From: Burkholderiales bacterium | Lineage (GTDB): Bacteria; Pseudomonadota; Gammaproteobacteria; Burkholderiales; Burkholderiaceae | DNA: 5,546 nucleotides | Direction: 5' to 3' | Assembly (NCBI GenBank): GCA_947372535.1 | Contig: CANBUA010000288.1 | Location: 1 to 5,546 of the forward strand | Part shown: positions 1-5,546 of the stretch, one piece after another | Numbering within the stretch: position 1 is the first letter of the stretch | Layout of the letters: each line of letters begins with the position of its first letter | The notes under the pieces: model-generated | Database searches by the model: none | What the model was told of the DNA's origin: nothing | The model's input: the letters and a program-made list of their open reading frames with translations, nothing else | Position numbers and translations under genes: made by a program

Positions 1-287
1 GGGAAGGCGCGGGGCATGAAGCTCCACTTCAGGCCGGTGGGGAAACCGGCACCGCCACGGCCGCGCAAGGCCGAGGCCTTGACTTCGGCGATGACCTGGT
101 CTTGCGTCATGCCTTCGCCACCGTCTTTGCCCAGAATCTTGCGCAAGGCCGCGTAGCCACCACGGGCTTCGTAGTCCTTCAGGCCCCAGTTCTGGCCATC
201 GATGCCGGCGTAGATCTGCGGTGTGATGTGGCGGCCGTGGAAAACCGTTTCCGTGCCGGTCGCCTTGAATGGGCTGAGATCGATCAT
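1..287 (-). CDS. nuoF: NADH-quinone oxidoreductase subunit F (51 kDa, NADH/FMN-binding), N-terminal part
   Basis: NuoF is the flavoprotein of complex I: it oxidises NADH through FMN and passes electrons to the iron-sulfur chain on the cytoplasmic arm. The reading frame starts at ATG 287 ([10 protein letters not shown]...) and runs off the window edge after 95 full codons, so only the beginning of a protein usually of about 430-450 residues is present. Residues 75-88 read [14 protein letters not shown], the highly conserved glycine-rich segment of this family that helps form the FMN/NADH site. The FMN-binding remainder and the C-terminal 4Fe-4S (N3) cysteines lie outside. A Shine-Dalgarno GAGGT at 296-300 sits 8 nt before the ATG and abuts the nuoE stop, giving a 13 bp gap and probable translational coupling. 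The edge truncation is due to the window, not a broken gene. Confidence 0.96.
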   Translation of the reverse strand, partial: MIDLSPFKATGTETVFHGRHITPQIYAGIDGQNWGLKDYEARGGYAALRKILGKDGGEGMTQDQVIAEVKASALRGRGGAGFPTGLKWSFMPRAF

Positions 288-300
288 CGTGCGGGACCTC

Positions 301-786
301 TTATTTCGCGCCGGACTTCAGCGCATCGATCAGCTGGTCCAGCCGTTCGTTGCTCATGAAGCTCAGCATGTCGCGGTCGTTGAGCAGCATCACCGGCGCA
401 TCGGCGCAGGCACCCAGGCATTCGCTGGGCTGCACGGTGAACACACCGTCGGCGGTGGTGCCGTAGGGCTCGACGCCCAGCTTGCTGCACACGTGCTGCA
501 GGGCCTTCTCGCCGTCGCGCAACTGGCAAGGCAGGTTGGTGCACACGTTCAACTTGAACTGGCCCACCGGCTGCTGGTTGTACATGTTGTAGAAGGTGGT
601 GACCTCGTGCACGGCCATGGGGGCCACGCCGATGTAGTCGGCCACCTGCTGTTCGCTCTCGGGCGAGACCCAGCCACGCTCCTGCTGGATGATCGACAAG
701 CAGGCCATGACCGCAGAAATGCGTTGGTCAGCCGGGTACTTGGCGAGTTCGCGGTCGAACCGCGCCTTGGTTTGTTCGCTCAACAT
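301..786 (-). CDS. nuoE: NADH-quinone oxidoreductase subunit E (24 kDa, 2Fe-2S)
   Basis: NuoE carries the 2Fe-2S cluster N1a next to the FMN of NuoF in the NADH-oxidising tip of complex I. The protein is 161 residues, normal for the short bacterial form. The four cluster ligands are visible as C82-x4-C87 (CTNLPC) and C123-x3-C127 ([10 protein letters not shown]). The helical N-terminal part (about residues 5-60) precedes this thioredoxin-like 2Fe-2S domain (about 75-160). I chose ATG 786 ([14 protein letters not shown]) because it matches the usual start of betaproteobacterial homologues. The frame is open further upstream to 876, but that would overlap the end of nuoD with residues unlike the family. 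The chosen start has only a weak Shine-Dalgarno (AGAGCGA), and a GTG at 810 in the same frame is an alternative. It lies 28 bp after nuoD and 13 bp before nuoF. Confidence 0.96.
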   Translation of the reverse strand: MLSEQTKARFDRELAKYPADQRISAVMACLSIIQQERGWVSPESEQQVADYIGVAPMAVHEVTTFYNMYNQQPVGQFKLNVCTNLPCQLRDGEKALQHVCSKLGVEPYGTTADGVFTVQPSECLGACADAPVMLLNDRDMLSFMSNERLDQLIDALKSGAK

Positions 787-814
787 GGGTTGGTCGCTCT
801 GGTTCACGCGGTGA

Positions 815-2068
815 TCAGCGGTCGATCTCACCGAACACGATGTCCATCGTGCCGATGATGGCCACGGCGTCGGCAATCATGTGGCCCCTGGACATCTCGT
901 CCAGGGCGGCCAGGTGAGCAAAGCCCGGGGCGCGGATCTTCATGCGGTAAGGCTTGTTGGCGCCGTCGGAGGCCAGGTAGATACCGAACTCACCCTTGGG
1001 ATGTTCGACGGCCGCGTAGGCTTCGCCTTCGGGCACATGGAAGCCTTCGGTGAACAGCTTGAAGTGGTGGATCAGCTGCTCCATGGACGACTTCATCTCG
1101 ACGCGCGAAGGCGGGGCCACCTTGTGGTTGTCGGTGATGACGGGGCCCGGGTTGGCGCGCAGCCAGTCGACGCACTGCTTGATGATGCGGTTAGACTGAC
1201 GCAGCTCTTCGACGCGGACCACATAGCGGTCATAGCAGTCGCCGTTGGTGCCCACGGGGATGTCGAAGTCCAGCTTGTCGTAGACATCGTAAGGCTGGTG
1301 CTTGCGCAGGTCCCACACGATGCCCGAGCCACGCAACATGGCGCCGGTCATGCCCATCTGCAGGGCGCGCTCCGGGCTGACCACGCCGATGCCGACGGTG
1401 CGCTGCTTCCAGATGCGGTTCTCGGTCAGCAGCGTCTCGTACTCGTCCACCAGCTTGGGGAAGCGCTGGGTGAAGTCGTCGATGAAATCCAGCATCGAGC
1501 CTTGACGGTTTTCGTTCAGGCGGGCGATGGTCTTGGCGTTCTTGATCTTGCTGACCTTGTACTGCGGCATCACGTCCGGCAGATCGCGGTAGACGCCGCC
1601 CGGACGGAAGTAGGCCGCATGCATGCGGGCACCCGACACGGCTTCGTACAGGTCGAAGAGGTCTTCGCGCTCACGGAAGCAGTAGATCAGGATGTTCATG
1701 GCGCCACAGTCGAAACCGTGACAGCCCAACCACAGCAAGTGGTTCAGCACCCGGGTGATCTCGGCGAACATCACGCGGATGTACTGGGCGCGCACCGGCA
1801 CATCAATGCCCATCAGCTTTTCAATGGCCAGGCAGTAGGCGTGCTCATTGCACATCATCGAGACGTAGTCCAGGCGGTCCATGTAGGGCAGCGACTGGAT
1901 GTAGGTCTTGGATTCGGCCAGCTTTTCAGTGGCACGGTGCAGCAGGCCGATGTGGGGGTCGGCGCGCTGGATGACTTCGCCGTCCAACTCGAGCACAAGG
2001 CGCAGCACGCCGTGTGCGGCCGGGTGCTGCGGTCCGAAGTTCAGGGTGTAGTTCTTGATTTCAGCCAT
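815..2068 (-). CDS. nuoD: NADH-quinone oxidoreductase subunit D (49 kDa)
   Basis: NuoD forms the quinone-binding pocket of complex I together with NuoB, at the junction of the peripheral and membrane arms, and is related to the large subunit of NiFe hydrogenases. The 417-residue length is typical of alpha/betaproteobacteria, where NuoD is not fused to NuoC. Near the N-terminus, [14 protein letters not shown] (11-24) contains His19, and RLDYVSMM (65-72) contains Tyr68. These align by hand with Thermus Nqo4 His38 and Tyr87, the residues reported to contact the quinone head group. The C-terminus ends in the family-like sequence [14 protein letters not shown]. The start ATG 2068 is preceded by GGAG at 2076-2079 with 7 nt spacing. 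It is 14 bp downstream of nuoC and 28 bp upstream of nuoE. No missing motif or frame problem was seen. Confidence 0.98.
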   Translation of the reverse strand: MAEIKNYTLNFGPQHPAAHGVLRLVLELDGEVIQRADPHIGLLHRATEKLAESKTYIQSLPYMDRLDYVSMMCNEHAYCLAIEKLMGIDVPVRAQYIRVMFAEITRVLNHLLWLGCHGFDCGAMNILIYCFREREDLFDLYEAVSGARMHAAYFRPGGVYRDLPDVMPQYKVSKIKNAKTIARLNENRQGSMLDFIDDFTQRFPKLVDEYETLLTENRIWKQRTVGIGVVSPERALQMGMTGAMLRGSGIVWDLRKHQPYDVYDKLDFDIPVGTNGDCYDRYVVRVEELRQSNRIIKQCVDWLRANPGPVITDNHKVAPPSRVEMKSSMEQLIHHFKLFTEGFHVPEGEAYAAVEHPKGEFGIYLASDGANKPYRMKIRAPGFAHLAALDEMSRGHMIADAVAIIGTMDIVFGEIDR

Positions 2069-2082
2069 GATTCCGCTCCGCG

Positions 2083-2694
2083 TCAGTGGATGCCACCATA
2101 GTTATCCTCGCGGATGATGCGCGGCGTGATCTCGCGCGGCTCGATGGACACCGGCTGGTAGATGACCCGCTTTTGCTCGGCGTCATAGCGCATTTCAACG
2201 TGGCCGCTTGTCGGGAAATCCTTGCGGAAGGGATGGCCGATGAAACCGTAGTCGGTGAGGATGCGACGCAGGTCGACGTGGCCATCGAACACGATGCCAT
2301 ACAGGTCGAAGGCTTCGCGTTCGAACCAGTTGGCGCTGTTCCAGATGTCGTTGACCGAGGCCACGACAGGGAAATCGTCATCGACCGCAAACACCTTCAG
2401 GCGCACACGCCAGTTCTTGCTGACAGACAACAGATGGCTGACCACGCAGAAGCGCGGGCCATCGCTGTAAATCGAGGGCGCGCCATCCTTGTAGGCCGAA
2501 TAGTCCATGCCACACAAGTCCATCAACTGCTCGAACTTCAGGTCGGCGTGGTCGCGCAAGGTGCGTGCGATGTCGAGGTAGTCGGCTTGCGACACCGTCA
2601 GGGTCAGCTCGCCCTTGCTCTTGTCCAGGCGCTTGATCTTGTCGCCCAGCACGTTCTGCAGGGCCACTTCCAGCTTGTCGAGTTTTTGGCTCAT
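2083..2694 (-). CDS. nuoC: NADH-quinone oxidoreductase subunit C (30 kDa)
   Basis: NuoC is a structural subunit of the peripheral arm of complex I that packs against NuoD; it carries no cofactor. The protein is 203 residues, the usual size for unfused NuoC. The family signature is at 125-146: [20 protein letters not shown] followed by IL, continuing into [16 protein letters not shown] (146-161). Within the signature, Val140 replaces the Pro or Asp usual after Gly-His, a mild departure. The frame is open upstream through part of nuoB, but the start is taken at ATG 2694 ([13 protein letters not shown]) because homologues begin there and the upstream codons are low-quality out-of-frame nuoB sequence. 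The Shine-Dalgarno is weak (only GGA in the 13 bp after nuoB), so translation may depend on coupling to nuoB. Confidence 0.97.
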   Translation of the reverse strand: MSQKLDKLEVALQNVLGDKIKRLDKSKGELTLTVSQADYLDIARTLRDHADLKFEQLMDLCGMDYSAYKDGAPSIYSDGPRFCVVSHLLSVSKNWRVRLKVFAVDDDFPVVASVNDIWNSANWFEREAFDLYGIVFDGHVDLRRILTDYGFIGHPFRKDFPTSGHVEMRYDAEQKRVIYQPVSIEPREITPRIIREDNYGGIH

Positions 2695-2707
2695 GGTGGG
2701 GTCCGGT

Positions 2708-3184
2708 TCAGCGTGCGATGGTGTATTCGCGGCGGATCTTGGCCTGCAGTTGCAGGATGCCGTAGAGCAGCGCTTCAGCCGTCGGGGGGCAACCAGGCAC
2801 GTACACATCCACCGGCACGATGCGGTCACAACCGCGCACCACCGAGTAGCTGTAGTGGTAGTAGCCACCGCCGTTGGCACACGAACCCATGGACAGCACC
2901 CATCGGGGCTCGGCCATCTGGTCGTACACCTTGCGCAATGCCGGCGCCATCTTGTTGCACAGCGTGCCAGCCACGATCATCAGATCGGACTGGCGCGGGC
3001 TGGGACGGAAGAGCATGCCGAAACGGTCGATGTCATAACGGGCCGCGCCCGCATGCATCATTTCCACAGCGCAGCAGGCCAGACCAAACGTCATGGGCCA
3101 CAGCGAACCGGTTTTGGACCAGTTGATCAGCGTGTCCGCAGACGTGGTGATGAAGCCCTCTTTGAAGACGCCTTCGATACCCAT
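2708..3184 (-). CDS. nuoB: NADH-quinone oxidoreductase subunit B (PSST/20 kDa, 4Fe-4S cluster N2)
   Basis: NuoB holds cluster N2, the last iron-sulfur centre before quinone in complex I, at the interface with NuoD and the membrane arm. The 158-residue protein shows the expected ligands: the tandem pair C37-C38 ([12 protein letters not shown]), C102 ([10 protein letters not shown]) and C132 ([14 protein letters not shown]). C76 and C119 are additional cysteines. The spacing C102 to C132 is 30, one more than my hand count in Thermus Nqo6 (29); I take this as the ordinary proteobacterial/mitochondrial variant. ATG 3184 ([11 protein letters not shown]) is chosen because a strong Shine-Dalgarno GAGGTAA lies at 3190-3196 just before it; the longer open frame to 3247 would run into nuoA. 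It follows nuoA by 43 bp and precedes nuoC by 13 bp. Confidence 0.98.
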   Translation of the reverse strand: MGIEGVFKEGFITTSADTLINWSKTGSLWPMTFGLACCAVEMMHAGAARYDIDRFGMLFRPSPRQSDLMIVAGTLCNKMAPALRKVYDQMAEPRWVLSMGSCANGGGYYHYSYSVVRGCDRIVPVDVYVPGCPPTAEALLYGILQLQAKIRREYTIAR

Positions 3185-3189
3185 AGCAA

Positions 3190-3196
3190 TTACCTC
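3190..3196 (-). promoter_or_regulatory. Strong ribosome binding site of nuoB
   Basis: On the minus strand this reads GAGGTAA, ending 5 nt before ATG 3184. It fixes the nuoB start and rules out the in-frame upstream codons back to 3247. It is the best Shine-Dalgarno in the nuo cluster here; nuoC and nuoE have much weaker ones. Confidence 0.75.
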
Positions 3197-3227
3197 GTTT
3201 GATTCCTGATGGCGGATGAAGCAGGGA

Positions 3228-3590
3228 TCACTCCCAGTCCAGCGCACCCTTCTTCCACTCGTAGACGAAGCCGACCACGAGGATGCCCAGGAACAACAGA
3301 ATGGTCAGGAAACCCACCAAGCCCACTTCCTTGAGCGCCACGGCCCAGGGAAAGAGGAAGGCGATTTCAAGGTCGAACAGGATGAAGAGGATGGCGACCA
3401 GGTAGTAACGCACATCGAACTTCATGCGGGCGTCTTCGAAGGCTTCGAAGCCGCACTCATATGGGGAGTTCTTCTGGGCATCCGGGCGATTCGGGCCCAG
3501 CAGGAAACCCAGGGCCTGAGGCGCGACACCGACGCCCACGCCCACAAGGATGAAGAGAATGACCGGCAGGTACTGCTCGATGTTCATCAT
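3228..3590 (-). CDS. nuoA: NADH-quinone oxidoreductase subunit A (membrane subunit)
   Basis: NuoA is a small inner-membrane subunit of complex I that borders the quinone cavity. The 120-residue protein has three hydrophobic segments: about 7-31 ([20 protein letters not shown]...), 62-83 ([20 protein letters not shown]) and 88-110. Between the first two lies the conserved loop [11 protein letters not shown] with Cys46, the cysteine known to report the active/deactive transition in mitochondrial ND3. Acidic Asp73 and Glu75 in [13 protein letters not shown] are family hallmarks, and the C-terminus [10 protein letters not shown] is typical of Burkholderiales. Two consecutive ATG codons (3588-3590 and 3585-3587) are possible starts. 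The first is given because the only visible Shine-Dalgarno, GAGGG at 3604-3608, is already 13 nt away; homologues I recall start at the second (MN...). It is the first gene of the nuo operon. Confidence 0.97.
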   Translation of the reverse strand: MMNIEQYLPVILFILVGVGVGVAPQALGFLLGPNRPDAQKNSPYECGFEAFEDARMKFDVRYYLVAILFILFDLEIAFLFPWAVALKEVGLVGFLTILLFLGILVVGFVYEWKKGALDWE

Positions 3591-3837
3591 GGTGCAGTGC
3601 TTTCCCTCAATACAAACCCGGTGATTGGACCACAGGGGTCAAACAAAAAGCGCGCCAGGAACACGAAAAACCGGCGTCCAATCCGATTTGTCGACTTCCG
3701 CAGCGCGCTTGACTGGTGGCTTCATCCAACTGCCCAAACCCAACGAACCCGCTGGCGTACCGAGCAAGATGACCAGCATGGACGAAACGGTTCAGGCTGA
3801 TCATGGAATAAGGCACAAAGACTGTTATGAAATCTTA
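3591..3837 (-). promoter_or_regulatory. Non-coding leader between tRNA-Leu and nuoA, presumed to hold the nuo operon promoter
   Basis: This 247 bp gap separates the tRNA from nuoA, whereas later nuo genes are packed with gaps of 13-43 bp, so the nuo promoter is most likely here. What can be seen: a -35-like TTGACC on the minus strand at 3637-3642 with no good -10 at 16-18 bp; an 8 bp inverted pair GATTGGAC (3623-3630) and GTCCAATC (3676-3683); and a terminator-like inverted repeat at 3648-3710, described separately. A GTG-initiated 69-codon frame on the minus strand (3816-3607) has no ribosome binding site or recognisable product. The promoter role is an inference from position. Confidence 0.4.
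3643..3710 (-). terminator. Terminator-like inverted repeat between tRNA-Leu and nuoA
   Basis: Read on the minus strand, AAGCGCGC (3710-3703) is followed after 47 nt by its perfect complement GCGCGCTT (3655-3648), then a T-rich run TTTGTTTG. Just inside the stem, GGAA and TTCC can add four more pairs after a small internal loop. A GC-rich stem ending in U residues about 130-190 nt after the tRNA could stop transcription of the pnp-tpiA-secG-tRNA side before nuoA. The long loop is unusual for an intrinsic terminator, so confidence is low. Confidence 0.3.
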
Positions 3838-3922
3838 TGGTGCCGACGGCGAGACTCGAACTCGCACAGCTTTCGCCACTACCCCCTCAAGATAGCGTGT
3901 CTACCAATTTCACCACGTCGGC
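3838..3922 (-). tRNA. leuU: tRNA-Leu, anticodon GAG
   Basis: The minus strand folds as a complete class II tRNA: acceptor GCCGACG (3922-3916) pairs with CGTCGGC, followed by discriminator A and an encoded CCA (3840-3838). The anticodon stem CTATC/GGTAG encloses the loop TTGAGGG with anticodon GAG at 3888-3886, which reads CUC and CUU leucine codons. The variable arm is long (TGGCGAAAGCTGT), as expected for leucine, and the T arm is GCGAG-TTCGAGT-CTCGC. The D arm is GTG...CAC around AAATTGGTAGA. Position directly after secG matches a wide proteobacterial arrangement (in E. coli leuU also follows secG), so this is ancestral synteny, not an insertion. All paired regions look intact. Confidence 0.97.
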
Positions 3923-4008
3923 TTGGGGCACTGGGCTTGCGGGCTTGTGACCCCTGGGCGCCGGCCTTGCGTTTCCATTGCCGGGACACCGCGAACGGGC
4001 CTGGCTTT

Positions 4009-4047
4009 GAGTATTCGGCTTGCGTGAGGCTTGCTCACCGAAGACTC
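4009..4047 (-). repeat. Imperfect inverted repeat upstream of tRNA-Leu
   Basis: GAGTATTCGG at 4009-4018 pairs with CCGAAGACTC at 4038-4047, giving nine pairs and one A/G mismatch. The 19 nt loop can form an inner stem TGAG (4025-4028)/CTCA (4034-4037). In the RNA read toward the tRNA this would be a two-part hairpin. No U-run follows, so it is not an obvious terminator. It may be an RNA processing signal, a regulator site or chance. Confidence 0.45.
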
Positions 4048-4055
4048 ATATTCTA

Positions 4056-4071
4056 CCCCGAAAAAACGGGG
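4056..4071 (-). repeat. Short hairpin with T6 loop just after secG
   Basis: CCCCG (4056-4060) and CGGGG (4067-4071) form a perfect 5 bp GC stem around six A on the plus strand, i.e. six U in the loop of the minus-strand transcript. It begins 8 nt after the secG stop. Because the U-run sits in the loop instead of after the stem, it is not a canonical intrinsic terminator, and the transcript could read through to the tRNA. Confidence 0.4.
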
Positions 4072-4079
4072 CTCTTGTC

Positions 4080-4448
4080 TCACTTGCCTGGAATCAAGGC
4101 GGCACCAGAAGCCGGCGTGGCAGGCGCCGCCACCGATGCAGCCACGGGGGCAGAAGCGCCGGCACTCAATGCCTGACCAAAAGCGCTGTTCGAGCTGGAG
4201 GCGCCCGGTCGCAGGTTACCGAAATAGGCCAGGGCCAGTGTGGCAATGAAGAACACGGTGGCGGCAATGGCGGTGGAACGCGACAGGAAGTTGGCGCTGC
4301 CGGTGGCGCCAAACAAGCTGCCAGATGCGCCGCTGCCAAAGGAAGCGCCCATGTCGGCGCCCTTGCCGTGCTGAACCAGCACCAGGCCAATCATGGTCAG
4401 GGCGGCAATCACCTGCGCCACTTGCACCAGAGTCAACAGAACGTGCAT
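4080..4448 (-). CDS. secG: Protein translocase subunit SecG
   Basis: SecG is the small accessory subunit of the SecYEG channel and assists SecA-driven export across the inner membrane. The 122-residue protein has the family layout: a first membrane segment at about 3-25, a conserved cytoplasmic loop [16 protein letters not shown] (27-42) leading to [16 protein letters not shown], and a second membrane segment at about 58-77. After that comes a C-terminal tail of some 45 residues rich in Ala, Ser and Pro (PGASSSNS..., [11 protein letters not shown]...) with no recognisable domain. Such variable tails are common in SecG of this group. ATG 4448 is supported by a strong Shine-Dalgarno GAGGAG at 4458-4463, spaced 9 nt. 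It lies 36 bp after tpiA, probably in the same transcript, and upstream of tRNA-Leu. Confidence 0.96.
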   Translation of the reverse strand: MHVLLTLVQVAQVIAALTMIGLVLVQHGKGADMGASFGSGASGSLFGATGSANFLSRSTAIAATVFFIATLALAYFGNLRPGASSSNSAFGQALSAGASAPVAASVAAPATPASGAALIPGK

Positions 4449-4457
4449 GAATGAATA

Positions 4458-4463
4458 CTCCTC
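4458..4463 (-). promoter_or_regulatory. Strong ribosome binding site of secG
   Basis: The minus strand reads GAGGAG here, 9 nt before the ATG at 4448, within the 36 bp tpiA-secG gap. It confirms the secG start and suggests independent initiation instead of pure coupling to tpiA. Confidence 0.75.
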
Positions 4464-4484
4464 AAATCTGTTCCGCGCTGCCGA

Positions 4485-5231
4485 TCAGGCTGCGCGAGCG
4501 ATGGCTGCAAAGTCGGCCGCCTTGAGGGCTGCGCCGCCAATCAGGCCACCATCGATGTCGGTCTGAGCAAACAGCTCGACCGCGTTGTCGGGCTTGACGC
4601 TGCCGCCATACAGCAGCGGCACCGAAGCGGCTTCTGCGCGCGCAGCCTTGAGCTGGGCACGCAGCTGGGCGTGAACTTCCTGAGCTTGCGCAGGCGAAGC
4701 GGTTTTGCCCGTGCCGATGGCCCAGACGGGCTCATAGGCCACAACGATGCGCGACAGCTGCTCACCCATTGTGTCGATCACCGCCTGCAACTGACGCGAC
4801 ACCACGGCCTGGGTCTGGTCGGCTTCGCGCTCGGCCAGGGTTTCGCCCACACAGACGATGGGCACCAGGCCATGAGCCAGCGCAGCCAGGGCCTTGTCGG
4901 CCACGAGCTGATCCGACTCGGCGTGGTAGCTGCGGCGCTCGGAGTGGCCGACGATGGCATAGCTGGCGCCCACATCCCGCGCCATGGGGCCCGAGATCTC
5001 GCCGGTGTATGCGCCATGCGCCTGCACCGACAGGTCCTGCACGCCGCAACCGATGGCGCTGCCCTTGAGCAGGCCAGCGACTTCGGCCACGTAGATGGCC
5101 GGGGGGCACACGGCCACGGTCGCACGAGGCGCCGTGGTCGACAGCTCGGCGGCCAGCAGGCCCTGGATCAGCTCGGCATTGGCTGCACGCGAACCGTGCA
5201 TCTTCCAATTGCCCACGACCAGCTTTGTCAT
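4485..5231 (-). CDS. tpiA: Triose-phosphate isomerase
   Basis: This cytoplasmic enzyme interconverts dihydroxyacetone phosphate and glyceraldehyde 3-phosphate in glycolysis and gluconeogenesis. The 248-residue length is normal for a bacterial TIM barrel. The catalytic set is complete: Asn8 and Lys10 in GNWKM, His96 in VGHSERR (94-100), and Glu167 in [11 protein letters not shown] (165-175), which also holds the flexible lid loop. The phosphate-binding segments YGGSVKP (208-214) and GGLIGGAAL (228-236) are present. His12 occurs where many homologues have Asn (WKMHGS versus WKMNGS); this is not a catalytic position. ATG 5231 is preceded by GAGGG at 5239-5243 with 7 nt spacing. The gene is 15 bp after pnp and 36 bp before secG. 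Confidence 0.98.
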   Translation of the reverse strand: MTKLVVGNWKMHGSRAANAELIQGLLAAELSTTAPRATVAVCPPAIYVAEVAGLLKGSAIGCGVQDLSVQAHGAYTGEISGPMARDVGASYAIVGHSERRSYHAESDQLVADKALAALAHGLVPIVCVGETLAEREADQTQAVVSRQLQAVIDTMGEQLSRIVVAYEPVWAIGTGKTASPAQAQEVHAQLRAQLKAARAEAASVPLLYGGSVKPDNAVELFAQTDIDGGLIGGAALKAADFAAIARAA

Positions 5232-5246
5232 CGTCCTGCCCTCGCC

Positions 5247-5546
5247 TTACTGCTGTTGCTGCTGAGCCTGACCTTCGGCGGCTTGATCGCCACCCTGGTC
5301 ATCGGCAGGCTGATCAGCGCGGGGAGCGCGGTCACGGCGCTCGCCACCACGGTCACCGCGGTCGCCACGATCCCCACGGGGGCCGCGGTCACCACGGGAA
5401 CCACGGTCACCGCGGTCGCCACGCTCTTCGCGCTCGGGCATGCCTTCAGGGCGCTCCAGCAGGGCCTTCATGGACAGCTTGACGCGGCCCTTTTCGTCGG
5501 TCTCGAGGACCTTGACCTTGACGATCTGGCCTTCTTGCAGGTAGTC
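5247..5546 (-). CDS. pnp: Polynucleotide phosphorylase, C-terminal end (S1 domain and Gly/Asp/Arg-rich tail)
   Basis: PNPase is a 3'-to-5' phosphorolytic exoribonuclease acting in mRNA decay. Only the last 99 codons are inside the window; the catalytic RNase PH domains and the KH domain lie beyond the edge. The first visible residues, [20 protein letters not shown] then [11 protein letters not shown], are the end of an S1 RNA-binding fold of the PNPase type. From about visible residue 36 to the stop the sequence is low complexity: [20 protein letters not shown] and similar GDRG units, then acidic and Gln-rich residues ending in five Gln and TAA. The assignment rests on the S1 end and on gene order before tpiA. 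Another S1-domain protein with a basic tail (for example an RNase E/G or S1-family protein) is less likely. Confidence 0.85.
   Translation of the reverse strand, partial: DYLQEGQIVKVKVLETDEKGRVKLSMKALLERPEGMPEREERGDRGDRGSRGDRGPRGDRGDRGDRGGERRDRAPRADQPADDQGGDQAAEGQAQQQQQ
5346..5423. repeat. 24 bp perfect direct repeat inside the pnp tail
   Basis: The 24 bp at 5346-5369 recur exactly at 5400-5423, offset by 54 bp (18 codons), so the reading frame is kept. Both copies start ACCACGGTCACCGCGG and encode Arg-Gly-Asp residues of the tail. Shorter related units (GGTCACC, GCGGTC) fill the interval. This is the DNA side of the GDRG protein repeat and a likely site of in-frame expansion or contraction. 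Confidence 0.8.

Larger units (their letters stand above)
3923..4079 (-). other. Non-coding spacer between secG and tRNA-Leu
   Basis: This 157 bp stretch has no credible gene. From the secG side it holds a small hairpin with a T6 loop (4071-4056), a -10-like TAGAAT (4055-4050) without a matching -35, and a larger imperfect inverted repeat (4047-4009). The part nearest the tRNA (4008-3923) shows nothing I can name. It is either the processed spacer of a secG-tRNA transcript or contains a separate tRNA promoter; the sequence does not decide between these. Confidence 0.5.

Noticed and set aside
223..858. A 211-codon plus-strand frame opposite nuoE
   Set aside because: Antisense to a NuoE with all four cluster cysteines; His/Val/Gly-rich shadow composition.
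787..876. N-terminal extension of nuoE back to 876
   Set aside because: It would overlap the end of nuoD by about 60 bp and encode residues unlike NuoE; homologues start near 786.
881..2101. A 406-codon open frame on the plus strand opposite nuoD
   Set aside because: It is the GC-rich antisense shadow of nuoD: composition is dominated by Val, Ala, His, Gly and Gln, and no family motif appears. The opposite strand gives an unmistakable NuoD.
2086..3126. A 346-codon open frame on the plus strand opposite nuoC and nuoB
   Set aside because: Antisense shadow spanning two well-identified genes; its second half is low-quality Arg/Pro/Ser sequence with no recognisable domain.
3607..3816. A 69-codon minus-strand frame in the nuoA leader starting at GTG
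   Set aside because: No ribosome binding site, no similarity I recognise, and it overlaps the inverted repeats of a presumed regulatory leader.
4056..4071. GC hairpin after secG as an intrinsic terminator
   Set aside because: The T-run is in the loop, not after the stem, on the transcribed strand; kept only as a repeat.
3216..4176. Plus-strand frames covering nuoA, the leader and the tRNA
   Set aside because: They run antisense through nuoA and the tRNA and have shadow composition; the tRNA fold and NuoA motifs are decisive.
5346..5423. Tandem repeats at the end of pnp as a possible CRISPR or mobile repeat
   Set aside because: The repeats stay in the coding frame, encode GDRG units, have no spacer structure, and end in a normal stop just before tpiA.

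Overview
The window is a GC-rich stretch of a bacterial chromosome, almost certainly from a betaproteobacterium of the order Burkholderiales (Comamonadaceae or a near relative). The basis is the protein style of the NADH dehydrogenase subunits (for example a 417-residue NuoD beginning [20 protein letters not shown] and a NuoA ending [10 protein letters not shown]) together with the gene order pnp - tpiA - secG - tRNA-Leu - nuoA onward. The lineage comes from recognition of sequence style, not from a search. All genes lie on the minus strand, so transcription runs from high to low coordinates.

Layout in the direction of transcription. (1) 5546-5247: the C-terminal end of polynucleotide phosphorylase (pnp), namely the last part of its S1 RNA-binding domain and a low-complexity Gly/Asp/Arg tail. 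(2) 5231-4485: tpiA, complete. (3) 4448-4080: secG, complete. Gaps of 15 and 36 bp suggest pnp-tpiA-secG is one transcription unit. (4) 4079-3923: a non-coding stretch with two short inverted repeats. (5) 3922-3838: tRNA-Leu(GAG) with an encoded CCA end. (6) 3837-3591: a non-coding stretch between the tRNA and nuoA, holding a terminator-like inverted repeat and presumably the nuo promoter, although no convincing -35/-10 pair is visible. (7) 3590-1: nuoA, nuoB, nuoC, nuoD, nuoE and the first 95 codons of nuoF, with gaps of 43, 13, 14, 28 and 13 bp, which looks like one operon leaving the window at position 1.

How the genes work together: nuoA-F encode part of proton-pumping NADH:quinone oxidoreductase (respiratory complex I). 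They cover the membrane subunit NuoA at the quinone cavity, the peripheral-arm subunits NuoB (cluster N2), NuoC and NuoD (quinone site), and the NADH-oxidising NuoE/NuoF pair. NuoC and NuoD are separate genes, as is usual outside the enterobacteria. The upstream genes serve RNA turnover (pnp), glycolysis/gluconeogenesis (tpiA), protein export (secG) and translation of CUC/CUU leucine codons (the tRNA).

This is a core housekeeping region. I found no mobile element, CRISPR array, defence system, broken gene or new system. The points worth a second look are small: a repetitive PNPase tail, three inverted repeats flanking the tRNA, and a few uncertain starts.
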